Origin: Hansfordia pulvinata
Taxonomy: Eukaryota; Ascomycota; Sordariomycetes; Xylariales
Length of the DNA: 64,000 nt
Direction: 5' to 3'
Assembly (NCBI GenBank): GCA_006538405.1
Contig: BJKQ01000012.1
Span: 1,213,001-1,277,000, forward strand
The notes below the pieces were generated by a model, which saw nothing but the letters and a program-made list of their open reading frames with translations, searched no databases and was not told where the DNA came from. Made by a program: the position numbers and the translations under genes. Positions within the stretch are counted from its first letter, which is position 1; every line of letters starts with the position of its first letter. Below, piece after piece: positions 21,213 to 35,540 of the stretch.

Positions 21213-24079
21213 CAGAGGGCGCCGGGGGGAAATGAGGGAAAGACGAGGCATTGAGACCTCGATTAATGCGCCATCTAGGTAGGTACCTTACCTGAGGTAC
21301 CTGACCTCCCCTCTCCACACCACAAACTACATGTTCACTCCACACACCACACGCATGGGCCCGGCACTCATCCTTCGGAGCAGTCATCAGCTCGACCGGA
21401 CCAGGTCCTCGTACCTTGACCACGAGCGGAGTCGGATCCTCGCCCGCCAGCAGCCCCATTACCTGGTGACCCAGCGCGGTACCGTCCTGGGCTGTACGAG
21501 TGCATTCATCGTCACCTGCCTCCCCCGAATACGTAAGGTAGATAAGGTACCGCCTTGGCCGGGTGTAGGTGAGGTCGGTACGCGGATGCAGTGGATGCAC
21601 GAGTATCCCAACGCAGGGGAGCATGACACGGTTTGATGGGATCCAGCTCGCTGGCATGGGCGGGCATTGCACGGCCGTCCCACGGACCGAGGCCTCATTC
21701 GCTCCCTCGACGACTGCAATACATGCGCCGTAATTAGGCACTGCAGCCGACTGGCATTGGGTCGATTCCCTGTGATGGCATGGCACTCCGTGGTAGGTCG
21801 ATGCGGTGAATCAATCACGGCTTTTCGTGGGCCGGCCTCCAGATGACTGCGCTGCACCTCGAGGTACCGCTGCCCAGGTACCCCAGCTCCTGGTCCGCGT
21901 ACCTAGCGAGGGTGCCGCCGCCTCAGAGCTGGTCCCGTGCCATCGCGCTGTATGTATCTCAGACCGCCTCCAGCTGTGCAGCCACGCGCAATCGGGGCCG
22001 GCACGGCCGACGCAAGATACAAGCAAGCGGTCCCATGCCCAGCGCACCACTACGAGCAGGTACATCCCTGCAGCCGGGTCGCATGTGCCCCCGCCGACGC
22101 ACGCGTCCCCCGGCGCGGCGCCGGCACGGGTGCGGTGCAACCCAGCGCATCAATGGGAAATGGCCTCCAGCTGCTCCAGGGCTGTGTGCAGACGCCAGCA
22201 TTAGCACGCTTTAGGCCCAGCAGACCTACATGCCCGAGCTGGAGAGGAGGACGTCCAGTACATACCACCAGGCTGTTACCTCAGGTACCAGCGAGTCGAC
22301 ACTCATCTGTAACACCGCTTCTTATGTACTCGTAGGCCCCGACATCAGCACCAGACCCGCGCCGGACGCTGGGGAAGCACAGCACATCAGGTGCCCCGGC
22401 GCTGCCCCTTACTTGCATTGGATGTACAGATATTGACCCCTCGGCAGTCGTAAAGTATCTGCGAGAGGTATGAGTAGCTGTCCCGCAGCTGGAATGGAAC
22501 GATTCGCGCAAGGAGCCAGCTCCCTAGCTCGCAGAGCAGTAGGTGCCGTAGTGCCCTCCCATGTATCCATGCAGATGTACCTGATCTTGCCCATCGGGCC
22601 AGTACTCGTACCTCGCGGGGCGCGTCGCAAGTACGGGTACTCGTACTCGTGCCGGGGCCGGATTCGCGCCTGCGCAGGCCTGCCCAAGCACAACCAAGGG
22701 TGGTCCGGGTTTCGTTCTGGGCGCGTCGTCCCGCTCAGGTGGGACCTGCAAATTCCCTAACCCAAGCGGCCCCAAGCCCGGCGATGGCGGCGATCGAGCC
22801 GCCACAGACATCCATGGACACCACCCGTCACACTTCACCCACCAACCCGCCCAGGGCGAGCGTGAGGGCGAGGGCAAATTGTGAAGGCAAAGTCAGGGGT
22901 GAAGAAAGGAGGCGGAGGTGGAGGAGGAGAGGGATGGAAGGGGAGGGAGAAAGGAGGAGGAAGAGGTGGTGGTGGTGGTGGTGGTGGCGGCGGCGATAGC
23001 GGCGGCGGCGGCGACGACCACGGACGACACCACCCACTCGCAGGAGTCAGACTTGCAGACACGCGCTCGGCCACAGAGACATGGAGAAAGAGACACGGAC
23101 CGACAAGAACAGACACAGATGTCCGCCTGGAGATTGTCGTTCGGAGACAGGGAGCGCAGGGAGGCGTGTGGGCGCGCGAGCCAGGGCGGACGAACTGAAC
23201 ACCAGGGCGAGCAACGACGTTGGCCGTAGGCGGCCGTGTGCCTGGCCCAGGAGGACGGGGGCGTGGGAGGGCAGCAGAAAGACACGGCGAGCCCGGCGGG
23301 CGGGCGTGAGGCGGGCGCGGTGGGCGTCAGATGGGCCGGGATCCGGCGCATCGCGGCTCGAGACAGGGGCGTGTCTCTATCGATGGAGATCGAACTGGGG
23401 GACCTCCCCCTCGGAGGAGGAATGGCATCGGCTCGCACGCCCGCCCGCCCATCCGCTCCTGCGCCGATATTGGAGATGTACCGAGTATACGGAGGCTGCC
23501 ATCCATGCCGCTTCTGTGCGGTGCGATGGGCACTATTGAACACCCCGTCGAAACGAGTGCATCACCACCCACTCGCCCATCTGCTTGAATGCTTGATCGT
23601 GCCCGGGGCCTCGCGGGCTGCGCCATCCCTGAATTACCTGCCTGCCCATCCCCGCGCGCGCCAGTGCATTCCCCAAGCGTCTGTCCGGTCGCATCTATTT
23701 CTAAGCGTCGCACCGGCCGCATTCCCAAGCGTCTCGCCCACTCGGCGCCTGCGCATGGTTTTGAGCACATCTCCAACTGCTGTCTCTCGCTGCCCTCTGC
23801 ATTCGTCTTGCCTCCTCCCTCGGCTCGGCCCCTGCGGACGTACGGGTATTGGCCGGTATGGGCTGGCTCCCTTCGGACTCCAGGCTCGTGCCCTGCCCAC
23901 TCCGGGCCCAGCCCAGGTCGGTGCCCTTCTTCCCTCTGCTTGGACCCCAGATTGGATCAAGATGCATGCGCCCCTCTGCGTCAGCTAGAAGAGGTCAGGC
24001 AGCACACAGCCTGAATGCACGGGTGCTCGGGTGGTGCGAATGCGGGTATAACGTGGCACGGGATGGCACATTACAACAC

Positions 24080-24111
24080 GGCATGGCACCGCATGGCATG
24101 GCATGGCATGA
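24080..24111. repeat. Pentanucleotide array (GGCAT)n
   Basis: GGCAT units with one GGCACC variant copy, continuing into ACATGGTACA. Confidence 0.8.
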
Positions 24112-24338
24112 CATGGTACAGCATAGATACGCGTACTTGCACAGACCGACGCCATCGAGCAACGACGGGTGCAGTGTGACGACGGTGACGACGGTGACGA
24201 CGGATACGTCCATCAACAAACAAGCAAGTACATGTAAGCAAAGAGAGGGGTCAAGAAGTAGAAAAGATTAGGCGTCATGCGCATACGTCTGGGGACTCGT
24301 GTTCTGCTCACCCCTCCATGCCGTGGGGCTCGCCCTCT

Positions 24339-24363
24339 CCCCCCCCCCCCCCCCCCCCCCCCC
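24339..24363. repeat. Poly-C tract (25 nt)
   Basis: The longest homopolymer in the window, seen directly; followed by TCCCC. Confidence 0.9.
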
Positions 24364-25343
24364 TCCCCTTAACACAGAGGTGTGTGGGCGGGCACGGGAA
24401 ACGATCCGGACGACGAAGACCAGGCCAGGAGAGCCCTCCCACGAGGTTGCAGGGGTTCGAGTTCGAGGTCCCAGTTCCCAGCGCCTGTGGCGCAAAAGGG
24501 TTTCCCTCCACCGCCGCTGCGCTCCGGTCCCCAGCAGTCATCGGCCCCCCTAGATCGTCGTCGCTGTTCGCCAGGTCCGGCATCTGCTAGGCCCGGAGGA
24601 CGGGGCCCGACTGCGGAGCCTCGCCCGGCCGACACACGCTGCATATTAGATAAATAGAGCCGCCCTGTCCTGCCCCGATCCATCTCGTACCTCATCTCGC
24701 CTGATTGCCCGAGGGCAGAAACCTACCTAACATAAGGTACCTAGCCTGTTGCTGACGAGTCACTCGGCTTGTCTGTCTTGCCGGTCAGCGGCCGGCCCTG
24801 GTGTCGCCTAGGTACTGGTGGAGGGGTCCGAGGCAAGCCAGGTCACGAGCCGCCCCTGCGGAAAACATAGATATGCGCTCGCAAGGGCGGAGGAGGGGCA
24901 GCGAGTGGTGTTCGAGTACAGGTACGAGTATGTGCGCGCGTGGCAGAGGGCTTTCGCAGCCAGCAGAGGTGATCAGCGGCGGCACTACGGAGCTCCCACG
25001 CACCCACACGCCGCGTTTTGTTGCGGGAGCACTGGGCGCACACCACCCACCACCACATCAGGGGCACGGGGACAACTTGGGTACCTAAACGACCGCCAGC
25101 GCTTCCACCGCACTATTGCGTCGGGGTGCCTCCGGGGTAAGTGGGACGACCCAAAGTCAGGTACGACACGAGTACCTAACCTCGAATCCGTCCAAGCTCG
25201 GTTGGGGGCAGCTGCTGTGAGGTATCTAGGTAGGTACCTACTCGTTTGCGCCCCGGAGCCGCCTGCATCCCATCCCACAACCCGCCTTCGCCTGCCACAG
25301 CCGAGTCACGAGGAACGCCCGGAGGATCGCGGCTGCAGGGTGG

Positions 25344-25383
<40 letters not shown>
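25344..25383. repeat. (TGC)n trinucleotide repeat, about 13 copies
   Basis: Pure 40-nt run. It lies in the gene-poor block with no supported coding exon around it, so it is likely non-coding. Confidence 0.9.
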
Positions 25384-25386
<3 letters not shown>

Positions 25387-27020
25387 TCGCTGTCATCATG
25401 CCGCATCTTCTGACTCACCGGCCCCCCGCTACGTTGTAAAAGCTTGGCAGAAGGGGGCTTGATGTTGGGGGAGGCAGCAGATGAGGATTCGGCGCCCCGT
25501 GTCCCAACCCCAGGAGCATCTGCCGAGTGCCCCTCTCCGAAGCAGACCACTCGGGCACCGTTGATACCTTGGTAGTGAGCGGCCTCGTAGATGCCCCTCG
25601 TCTCGCAGATATCCGCCCACTCATCCTGGCAGTCAACGGCCCTGCATGTCGGCGCCCATGTCAGCGCTGTGGTCTCTGCCCTCCCCTCCTTCGCGCTCGG
25701 GCGCGGGGCCTCAGCGGTCGTTCCCACCCGGGCCCCCAATCAGGCCCTGGAGCGTCTGCTGTCCGCGGGCGGTGGGTTCGGTCGTCAACGGCGCGGACTC
25801 GGCCTTCGGAGACGACTCGGCCTCGCCGCGGCCAACTACTCGTAGATCAGCTGCTTTCGAATCCCCATGGTCGGCGCGCTCCGGACCCGGTTGGTTTGCT
25901 TGATCAGCCTGGCGTGCTTCTCTGGCGCGGCGGCTCGGTATCCGCAGCATCTGCGGCCTGGGATCGGAGCCGTGCCTGCTTGCTTGTCTCCGATGCGGCC
26001 AGCCGCGAATAGGTCAGAGTGCCAGGCTGGCTTCACTGGGAGACGAGGGGCCGCCCGTCCGCATCCCGCCTCCCTGGTCCAAGAAAGGTTGCGGGCTCTC
26101 CGGCGTCCAAGGCAAAGTCGACGGGTCCGGCTGGTCTCGGGGCTATTGCGTGGGCAGTGCCGGACGCGACAGTCCGGAAAGTACCGTGTCTACTTGTACC
26201 TTACATGCAAAGAAAAGGAAGATGCTGCTGTAGGTAAGGGGCCTCGTCGTCCAGATTGCAAGCACCACGCCGCGGTAGCGAGTACACGCACGCGTGCACA
26301 CACTATCGCACACTGTCAGCGTCCAGATCCAGTACAGAATACGGGAGGCAGCGGGCGACAGGCAGTCGCCAAGTTCGAGGGCGGAGTACGAGTAGCGCGG
26401 TAGCGATTTTCGGCAACGGTCTACTCGTACGGGCTCCTGGGGCCGAAATCTCCTGGAGAAGAGGGGCGGGCGGCCCGATACGGCAAGGCGCCTCTTTGTG
26501 CCCAACCGCCCCGACGGAGCTGCCAGGCAGAGGCACTTGAGGCACAAGCACGCGGCGGGCGTGCAGCCCCGGACATGGGCTCACGCGCGCTGCAGGGCGG
26601 TGGACTTCAATGTTCTCCAGCTTCGACGAGATCAAGTACGAGTACACCGGGACGCAAGCACAGCTATGCGAGAATCCGAGGTACTGTACTCGTAGCTTCT
26701 GAATGAGTAAAAGCACTGTTTTGAGAAGCATCTCTTCCCTTTGTGGCTCGTACTGCCACCTGGGGTCAGAGTCTTCAAGGTTGTCAGATTGCAGGTACCT
26801 AGGTACGCAAAGCGCGCATCGCGTTCCGGCTCCCCTCCCCATCCATCCTGTGGCCCACCGCCGCCTCCGCCGTCGTCGCCCCCGCCCCCGTTCACTTGAC
26901 TCTTGCGCATCGTGAGCCGGAGGGAGCCACGGAGCCTGGATGTCGCCTTGAGGTCACCTGCACAGTCTGGCATCGCTGCATTCGCCCTGGGCCACCACCA
27001 TCATGCAAGCGTCAATATCG

Positions 27021-27060
27021 CCACCACCACCACCACCACCACCACCACCACCACCACCAC
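27021..27060. repeat. (CCA)n trinucleotide repeat, about 13 copies
   Basis: Pure run followed within 50 bp by (CCG)n and again by (CAC)n at about 27137-27160, forming a compound microsatellite of about 170 bp. Confidence 0.9.
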
Positions 27061-30000
27061 CGCCGCCTACGACCACGCCGCTGTGCCGCCGCCGCCGCCG
27101 CCGCCGCCGCCATAAGGACGACAAGAATCTTCAACACCACCACCACCACCACCACCACTAACATCATCATTCACCACCACCACTGCCGCCGCCGTCGCCC
27201 ACCTAGAAGCAAAGCCCGCCTCCTTGTGTCTGATGTTCCCTGGCCTAGGTACCTACTTGTCCCAGGTAAGCAGGTAGTACCGGCTCGCCACGGCCACCAC
27301 CACCTAACAGGCACTCGCCCTTTTGCTCAATAGGGTCTGGAGCGCCGATAGGATTCGCTCCGCGCCGGGCCCCTTGATCTCGTACCACGCTTACATGGCT
27401 CGTAGGGTTCCACCGGCCCGGAACGCACCCAGGATGTCCTGGCTCGGCTCCAGGGGTCGAGCCGCCGTCGACCAATCCCGTCCCGTCCTCTTTTGAGACC
27501 CTGCATGCAGAATGCCCTCACCTCCATCCATCCAGCAGATCCTGGCGACAAGGCGCCGCTAGCTGCTGCGCCCGTCGACTGTACGGTACGCAAGCAGGCC
27601 AGATTGTACCCGTACGAAACCCTCGTACCCCATCGCGGTCGCAGACACACCCTGATATCATCCGCTCGCGCTTACGGACATGCTCGTGTTACTACGACCG
27701 CCGCCCGTGACGACGACCACTACAAATACTCACTTTTGCCCCTGCTCTCGCGCCCGACATGCGCCCGCCCTCGCGCGCACACGTACACGCACATACGCCC
27801 TTGTGCAAGCGTCGTCAGAAAGGGGCGGTCTGGTCAGCGCCCAGCCCCAGTCATGCCGGCCGGCCGTGGGCAATCTCGAACCCAGCCCTGGTGTTAGCCA
27901 CTCGCCCAACTAATGCATCCTATACGCAACCATCGGCGAGTGGCTGTACAGCGTGCACTCGTAAGCTTCAAGCCCCAAGGGAAATACTGGCCAGCAACTT
28001 TGGCTGTGTACCTCGCCCGCGTGCATCGGCAACGTGGTATGTGTCCTCACACTCCCACTGCATCATCCAAGTCGACCCTGAAGTCGACGGCCACCGCGGC
28101 AGACAGCAGACAGCGGACAGACAGACAGACATGCGTGCCCACAATGCGCCAGCACGAGACACCCCATGCAAGTAAATGCGCCAGTTTTGAGGTCAGATAG
28201 GCACGGCGATCCTGTGCACCATACCCCTCATCACACACCATCACACCATTGCACGCACATGGCGCACGAGTGCCCGTCCGGGGGCTCTTTCCGTGTACGG
28301 TCTTGAAGCGCCTTGGATGGCACCCTCAACTCCACGTACCACGCGCGGCTAGGTCACGCACATGAAGGCCAGGCGGATATGTGGAGGGGACCTGGCCCAC
28401 TCGGCGGCCCATCTCTCGTGAACTCGCTGACAGGCGGGATGCCTTTCGCAGTCTTATTACTTCTGCACCGCGAGTACTCGTACGAGCGATGGTACTCGTA
28501 CAATCACTAACGTGGGCAGGTAAACTCGTGTTGACTCTGCTCAGCTCGCCCGTGCGCAGTCCTGCGTCTTCCACACCCAGCGTATGCACAGACAGACACG
28601 GACACATATACACGAGGAGGAATGCCCTGGAAGAAGCCGATGCGCCAAATCGACAAGCCGCGACTGGAGGCGGGATAAGAGAGGATTCTTGGACACGGGC
28701 ACCCACTCACCCCCCCTCCCACGTAATATCAAGTGCATCACCACCCAACACGGACGCGCCGCAGGTGGACTGCGCTGCGCCGGGCCTGAACGCACGCATG
28801 CACCGTTTCATCATAAGGCGGTGGCTGGCAATGCGCCGCGCGCAGGAAGGATTCCCACCATCTGCACGCAACTGCAACGATGCCCCATGCCATGCGCACG
28901 TCCTCGCGCGCAAGCAACGGCACACGCCCAGCCGAGTCCACGTAGCGGGCAACGACGACGAGGGCTATGACTCAGCCAGCCTGGATTTGAGCGAGCATCG
29001 TGGTTGCCCAGCCGATCACGGCCACGGCGCGGCAGCAGAAACGCTCGTTCGCCGACCATGACGACTGCGTCGTCTCCGGTGTCTGAACAACGGTCGAAGG
29101 CCAGTCCTTGGCCTCCGCCGCCCACAGGTCGGGTCCCGCCGAGATGCGCCGCTTGATGCAGCGCCAGCCACCCCTCCGATCCGGATTCAGACCGCATTGC
29201 TCTGCAGGACGCCGCGATTTGCTACGCGGCACTGTTGCGGGTGCACCCAGCGCAGGCTCCGCACAGGTGCTGCTGTCCTTCTCATGTGGCCCGACTGGAC
29301 TGGACTGTGAATGGTCTCACCGTCTCAAGCCAGGAGCTGGGTAGGAACAGCCCCTCGCACCTCCGCATACCTGACAGCAAGCCAACCGGCCTGGTGGAGT
29401 GAACAAACGGGAGGTCAAGGGCGGGCAGAGGGTACCTACGAGCCCTCGTACACAGGGGCCCCGCGTCGGTCAGGCCTCCCTCTCCTCTCCGACATTCGCG
29501 TGCCGCCACGATGCGATGCGCGCGGGCCTGCACGGCCTGGCCGGGTTCTCCCTGGCTGGCCGGGAAGACCCCGAGGTTTGGTTGATGACGACTTGCGCAA
29601 GCAGGTGGGATCGCAGTGAGGCGCATTACGTCGCCCTCGTGACGCCGGCCGGGCGCAAGCCATAATAAACAATAACACTATGATGGGAGGCCCAATTCCC
29701 CATTTCGCCGCACTATCGGCAAACAAGGGATATACAAGGTGCAATATCGCGCATGGCGCTTATGGCGGCCACGGCCAGCTTGTGCGGGTACTCATACGGG
29801 CGAGGCTGCACCGACGCCCTCTCGCCGGTCCCGGCTCATAGTGCGGGTACATGTCATGGATCACCATTATCCCTCCGTTCACCGATGCCGCACCTGACAT
29901 CTGCACATCTCGCCCCTGGCGTCGCAGCAATCCGCCTCATCCCTTCGCAACGACCGGCAACGCCGGCAGTAGTAGCAAAGCCGCCGCCTCCCATGGCGCG

Positions 30001-33000
30001 GCCCGACTTGGTCCAAGACGGAAGGCTGACCCGCCACGGGCGCCTCCGGCTGCGCAGCTGCTCAACGTAGCCGCCCGCCCTGCGAGCAGCCGGTGAGCGC
30101 AGGAGGTACGATGCGCGACGAGGCTGTTGCCGAGGCTGCCGAATGTCATCATGGGGACAGTGAGGCTGGCGGGCTGCATTGCAATGAACTACTCATGGGA
30201 GGGGTGGCGAACACCTCTATTCCGTAGAGGGCTGCCCTTTCGTCACTGGCACTGTATCCCGCGAGGTGACGGGGTCGCGAGGCGGTCTAGGGACGGACGG
30301 CAGGCACTCGGACGAGCAGTTCGACAGCGCGCTTCAACCTCTGACGCACGCCCGCCTCACTCCCCTCACGCTCGGCAGGGTGTTGTTTGTTATTTCCCTC
30401 CCGTTCCGACCAGTCACACGGGCTGGCTCAACCCATCGCCACGCTGCCCCAGCGACGAGGCGGCATGATTTCTGAGGATGAGACGACGGGGCGTCGCAGA
30501 GGCTGCAGGAGAGCGGGCTTGCCCCCCCAGCCGTGTCCATCCATCTACGAGCACCTTACCTCGCCAGTACGGAGTACTCATACTCATACCCCCTGGGCGG
30601 GGCGACAGACAGGCGTATGACTGGGGCCTTGGGGCATCGACAGTCGTCGTACTCCCGACAAGGCCGGTTACGAGGGGTTCATTGGATGACAGCCGATCAG
30701 GCTGCTGTCAAGGGCTCAGGGCAACTCGGGGCCTGGGGCTCCAATCCAAGGGACGGCGTGGCATGGCAGCAGCAGCAGCAGCACCAAGGCCCCATTTGCG
30801 GGCCGAATGGATCCTCATCCTCCTTCTCTCGGGCCATGCCTCCGTAGCCACCCTGCACGCACATGTCCGCATGCCTGCCACCCTCCTCTCACGGTCCACC
30901 GACCGACCGACCTTTTTTGTCTGCTCTGTCTCATCTCGTGTCGGCCGTGCCCCGGCGGCGCCTGGTCATCGGACGTCGAGTTATAGCAGGGTCGTCATCG
31001 CAGGGCCCTCGTCTCCCGTCCATACCCGTACGCCGGAGTCCCGTACTATGACCGGGCAGGGGTGGTGTGGGCTACGGATTGGGGGCTCATCTCACGCAAC
31101 GAGCAAGTCGGAACCCCCGACAGGCAGGTCGCCGTCCGTGCCACACGAGCACTCGTTGCCCTCACGAGCGCATCGAAGCAGGTGCCCGCCAGAAACGCAC
31201 GACAACCCATTCCGAGAGGCCGCACGATCCTCATAGTCTCCATAGCCCCCCGGACGGAGTGGTGGCGCATGCATACAGCATGTGGTGGTGGTGGTGGTGG
31301 CGCGGCATGCCTTTTTCGTGTGACTGCATTGCGCCGCCGCCGCCGCCGCCGCCGACGCCCGGCATGCTGCAACCTACCTCCATGGGCAAACGAAAAGGCA
31401 TCCGATTTCCCCCAGCATGACGACGGAGACAGACAGAGGGGTGGACACCAACTGCCGCTGATCGGCCTTTGCCTTTGCACGCGCCCGTTTTCGACGTCAG
31501 AGGTCGACGTCGCGCATGGCGGGATTAGGATGCGACGCATCGCTATGAGTGCTTGGCTTACCCTGAAGAGCTACGGATTAGCCGTACTACGGATGATGAT
31601 GCGCGATTGGGCCCCGCAGAGGGAAGATGAAGGCGCACGAGCACACGCACAAAGCACAAGCACAGGTGGTGCCCCGCGAACAGGACCACAGCTCGGGATG
31701 TTCTTCTCACCGGTGGAGTCTACGAGTACAGTACTCATATCACCCCCCGGAGCAGCCGGCCATTCCACGAATTTCGGGCCCGGAGTACGAAGAGGACCAA
31801 CAGAACGCACCCAAGCCACGCCCTCCCGCCCGTCCGCGTCCGTCGAGCACAACGGAGCACGGAGTTGGCCGGTGGCGCCAAGCGGCTAGAAGGGGGCGTG
31901 GAATCGTTCTCGAAGGGCTTCGGTTCCCCAATCACGGCCCTTGTTCTTTTAATGAGCTGCTAATCTCCCACGGCTCGGTAATGAGGGACGAGGGGACGCC
32001 GCCCACCACGCCCGCCTACCTCTCATAGTACGCAATACTCGTAACCCGTGGACACGGCGCGTTTTCCTTCTTCTTTTCTGCTAATTGTCGATAGTCTTCC
32101 CGGCCGGCCGGCCGGCCCTTCACTCTGACCCCTTTTTAGTCCTGTTCGTTTCTCTTTTTCTTTTTTCTTTGTCCTTTTCTTTCTACCGCGTACGAGTACT
32201 CTTAAAAAAGCCGGACCCCGGCCCCTTCGTTTCCTAACATGTGACAGGTCCCTTACGTAGTGAGAAGAACCCCTGGCTGGCTGTGGGTGGTCGAGCCAGC
32301 CGGTCTGACGCTGCTGTCGATTCACCCGGAGCCGTCAATGGGGCGCACAAGGACACGATCAGGGTGGTAGTTGAGACTGGCGAATCGCCATCAGCCCCTT
32401 TTCCTTCCCCTTTGCGAAAGAATATGAAGATTTATCTGGAAGAGAGGCTTTTTTTGGTATTCGTGAAACCGTTCTTTTGCCTCGGTGGGGAGGGTCCAGT
32501 GCGATATCTCCTAGCTTTTTTTTCTTTCTTCTGCTGCCTGCCTGCCTATGCGGACTGGAGACAGCTGAAGGGAGCTCTGCGCCACTTAAAAAAAAAAAAA
32601 CCATCAACGCTATCTTTTCTAACCCCCTTTTCTTTCTTCTCTCCTTCTGTAACTTTCTCGTTCTTCGCCACTACCAAGCGCTCCTCGCGACCGACCCCGG
32701 ACGCGCTACGCTGCTGCGTGACGCCATGCTGCGTGATCGCGATCTATCCAGCTCCCGTCTACCAGGTTACGCGGTGAGACCAAAGGAGAAGAAGAGGAAG
32801 AAGAAAAAAAAAAAGGACGGTGCGTTCGGTGTTTGACTGACTGCAGCCCGGGGTGTGCGAGAGGTGGAGGCCAAGGCGGGCGGGGGGCAAATCCGAACAC
32901 TTCTTCTTCTCGGTCGAGTGTCCCGAATGATGGACGAGCCGCCAGGGCTTGCCGCGTCACTTCTATTTCCGGCGTGAGCACGGGGACGAGAGAGGACGGG

Positions 33001-33412
33001 CTGCAACCGCCGTCGTCTGGCGCGGTGCTGTGCTCGGACGTTGGAACGGTGGGCATTGAACCGGGCTGGCGAGTTATTACTATTCTGTACTCCGTACACC
33101 GAAAGAGGCACGCGTGTAATGGGCGGGTGTGAGCGGGACACACACGCGGGCCCGGGCCAGCGCGCACATGGGCTCTTCGCGACCCTGTCTGTGTTGCTCG
33201 TATGCCTGCCTATGCTGATGGTTCATCTTTGATGAATCATCTTATTGCCACTCGTGCGGAAACTTGGTGAGCCATCGTTTCGACTTGCTAACCCGGGGTC
33301 GTACCCAAAGCACCTCCTGCGCCATGGCACCCATAGTACGCGTATGTACTCGTCCCTAAATTGGGTAGGAGCAAGTACCTAACGAGTGCTCCGTAATAAA
33401 GTGACCACCCAG

Positions 33413-33464
33413 TGCGCGTGTGTGCGTGTGTGTCTGTGTGCGTGTGTGCGTGTGTGCGTGTGCT
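33413..33464. repeat. Imperfect (GT)n repeat with CG interruptions
   Basis: GTGTGTGCGTGTGT-type array of alternating purine and pyrimidine, a sequence type that can adopt Z-DNA. Confidence 0.8.
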
Positions 33465-34240
33465 TGCCTTGCCGCCCCCCTGCGCCCAAAATTAGAAAAT
33501 CCGGGGTTATGTTGGAGACGCGAGAGACGAGTGGCACACGCACCCAAGTCTGGCCGTGCAAGCGATCGAGCGAGCGAGCGAGCAAAGGGGCGGGCGGGTA
33601 CTCCGTACATGCGAGTACTCGTAGCACCAGGTGGAAAAGGGTAGTTTGTTTACTTTTGGACGGTTCACAACCGCGCCTTTCCCTCGTGCGTGTACATGCA
33701 AACACGAGGCGTCAAACAATGTTCGTTTCTTGGGGCTCGGAAGAGAGCAGAGCCGAAAGAAGAGAAAGGGGAAGCGAAGGGGGATCTGATGTACGAGTAG
33801 GGAGGGCACATTACGATACTCTCCTGCGTACGAGTAGTACAACCACATCGTGACGACAACCTGCGAACCCAGTCAGGTCCGCCGTCTTCGCATGAACGGT
33901 ACAGTCGAGAGAAAGTGGAAAAAACTGGAGCGGTTTTCTATCTCCCCCTGGCCCCCGTATGCGGCCGGAGCAGGGTCGAAGATGCAGCCGGACAGGTGAC
34001 ATTGCAGATAGTAAATAAGAGGCTTTTTTTCCCTCTTTTTTTTTCTTCTGCGGTCATTCGCTCACGATTCCCAGTCGGGTCGCCGGCAATCTCACGCCGC
34101 ATACTCGTACGGAGCCCCGGCTCCAATTACGCATTCCATTTTCGCCGGAACTGGTGTTTGTCAGGTATTCACATCTACCTACCGTACAAGCTTGTTGGTC
34201 TGGTAATTTCATGGTCGCATTGGCAGCGCGCCTCAAGCGT

Positions 34241-34320
34241 CTGCACCTGCATCCGCACCTGCACCTGCACCTGCACCTGCACCTGCATCTGCATCTGCAT
34301 CTGCATCTGCATCTGCATCG
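34241..34320. repeat. Hexanucleotide minisatellite, CTGCAC block followed by CTGCAT block
   Basis: Eighty bases of hexamer repeats. The left half is mainly CTGCAC and the right half switches to CTGCAT, consistent with expansion of two successive variant units. Every unit holds TGCA. Confidence 0.9.
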
Positions 34321-35508
34321 ACGCCTGCATCTACATGTCCGAGTACTGCATGTCTGCATATCTCCATATCTGCATAGACCGGGGGCCGGAAAGAACCCCC
34401 CCCCCCCAAAAAAAAAAAGAGGCATGATAAAAGAGAGTAAAGTATAGAGAAATAGAGGAAATGGAAGAGAGTGAGATCCGCCCCACACGGCCGCAGCCCG
34501 TTGACCGCCGAACGGGCACACCGCAGTGAAATTATAATCCAATCGGGAAGCGGTGGGTGCTTGTTCCTCTGTGAGGTCGTGACCCTCCATTCCTCAGATA
34601 TCGCGATCCCCCCTCTACCTGAGGTACTCATACCTACATGGCTTATTAGCAGCCGAAAACAAATTGAACCCTCCATCTTGACCTATGATGCAGGGGCCGC
34701 AGACCGCAGACAACGTACGCAGATGCTGACGGCGGCCCAAATCCACTGCAGCGCGCACAGGATACCCGTCCGTACTGGAAATGAGATGCCCATCCACCAG
34801 ATGTCAGGGTCAAGACTGGATGCATGGCACACACGGGCACGTAAGCGCCGCCACTCGTGCTGGCGCAGCTTCTTCATCTAGCGTTTGCAGACAGGCCACT
34901 GCGCGCGTCACTCGTACGGACGGGGTGCGCGGTCTGCAACGAGAAAGAACGACGCTGGAAAGCGCTGCCAAATTTGACATCTATCCTTAGGAAAGGGGGG
35001 AGGGGGGGGGGGAATGGTAGGGTAGGCTATCATGACACCGCCAACCACTCTTTCAACAAGGGGAACAGTCACGACAGAACAAAGCCACCCACTGCGGCTT
35101 GCCGCATCTCATCCCGTCCCATCCCATGCCATCTCAGCTCGCCTCTACTGTCTGCCTGCCCAGTCACCTGCCCGGCCCCCAGACGCCCAAGCCACAGCCA
35201 CATCCTCTGACGGTGGTGCCTTACTACGCCGGCCACGAATCACCCCCCTCCGGACACGCAGACAAGGAGGCTGACAACAAAGGACCCTTGTGGGCCCGGG
35301 CCGGCGACACCGCGGGGGGCCCCGCGATGGCGGTGCCGAATCCTTTCGCGGGAGTGGGTGTATGCCGGTATCAGCCACCTATACACACACGCGCACACAT
35401 ATATCACGTACTCGGCCGAGGCCGGGGCTGAGACCGCCTCAGCTCGACTCGTCACCCCGTAGCTTCTCCTCAACTCGGACGAGCAAGGGGAAGCACCCGC
35501 CACACAGC

Positions 35509-35540
35509 ACACAAACACAAACACACACACACACACACAA
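35509..35540. repeat. (CA)n microsatellite
   Basis: CA repeat with AAAC interruptions at the left end and a pure (AC)n run at 35519-35538. Confidence 0.85.

Noticed and set aside
23236..23988. 250-codon plus-strand frame in the gene-poor block
   Set aside because: Three overlapping frames and the opposite strand are also open; no motif, and Arg/Pro/Ala-biased.
34241..34320. CRISPR-like array
   Set aside because: Contiguous hexamers with no spacers in a eukaryotic genome; it is a minisatellite.
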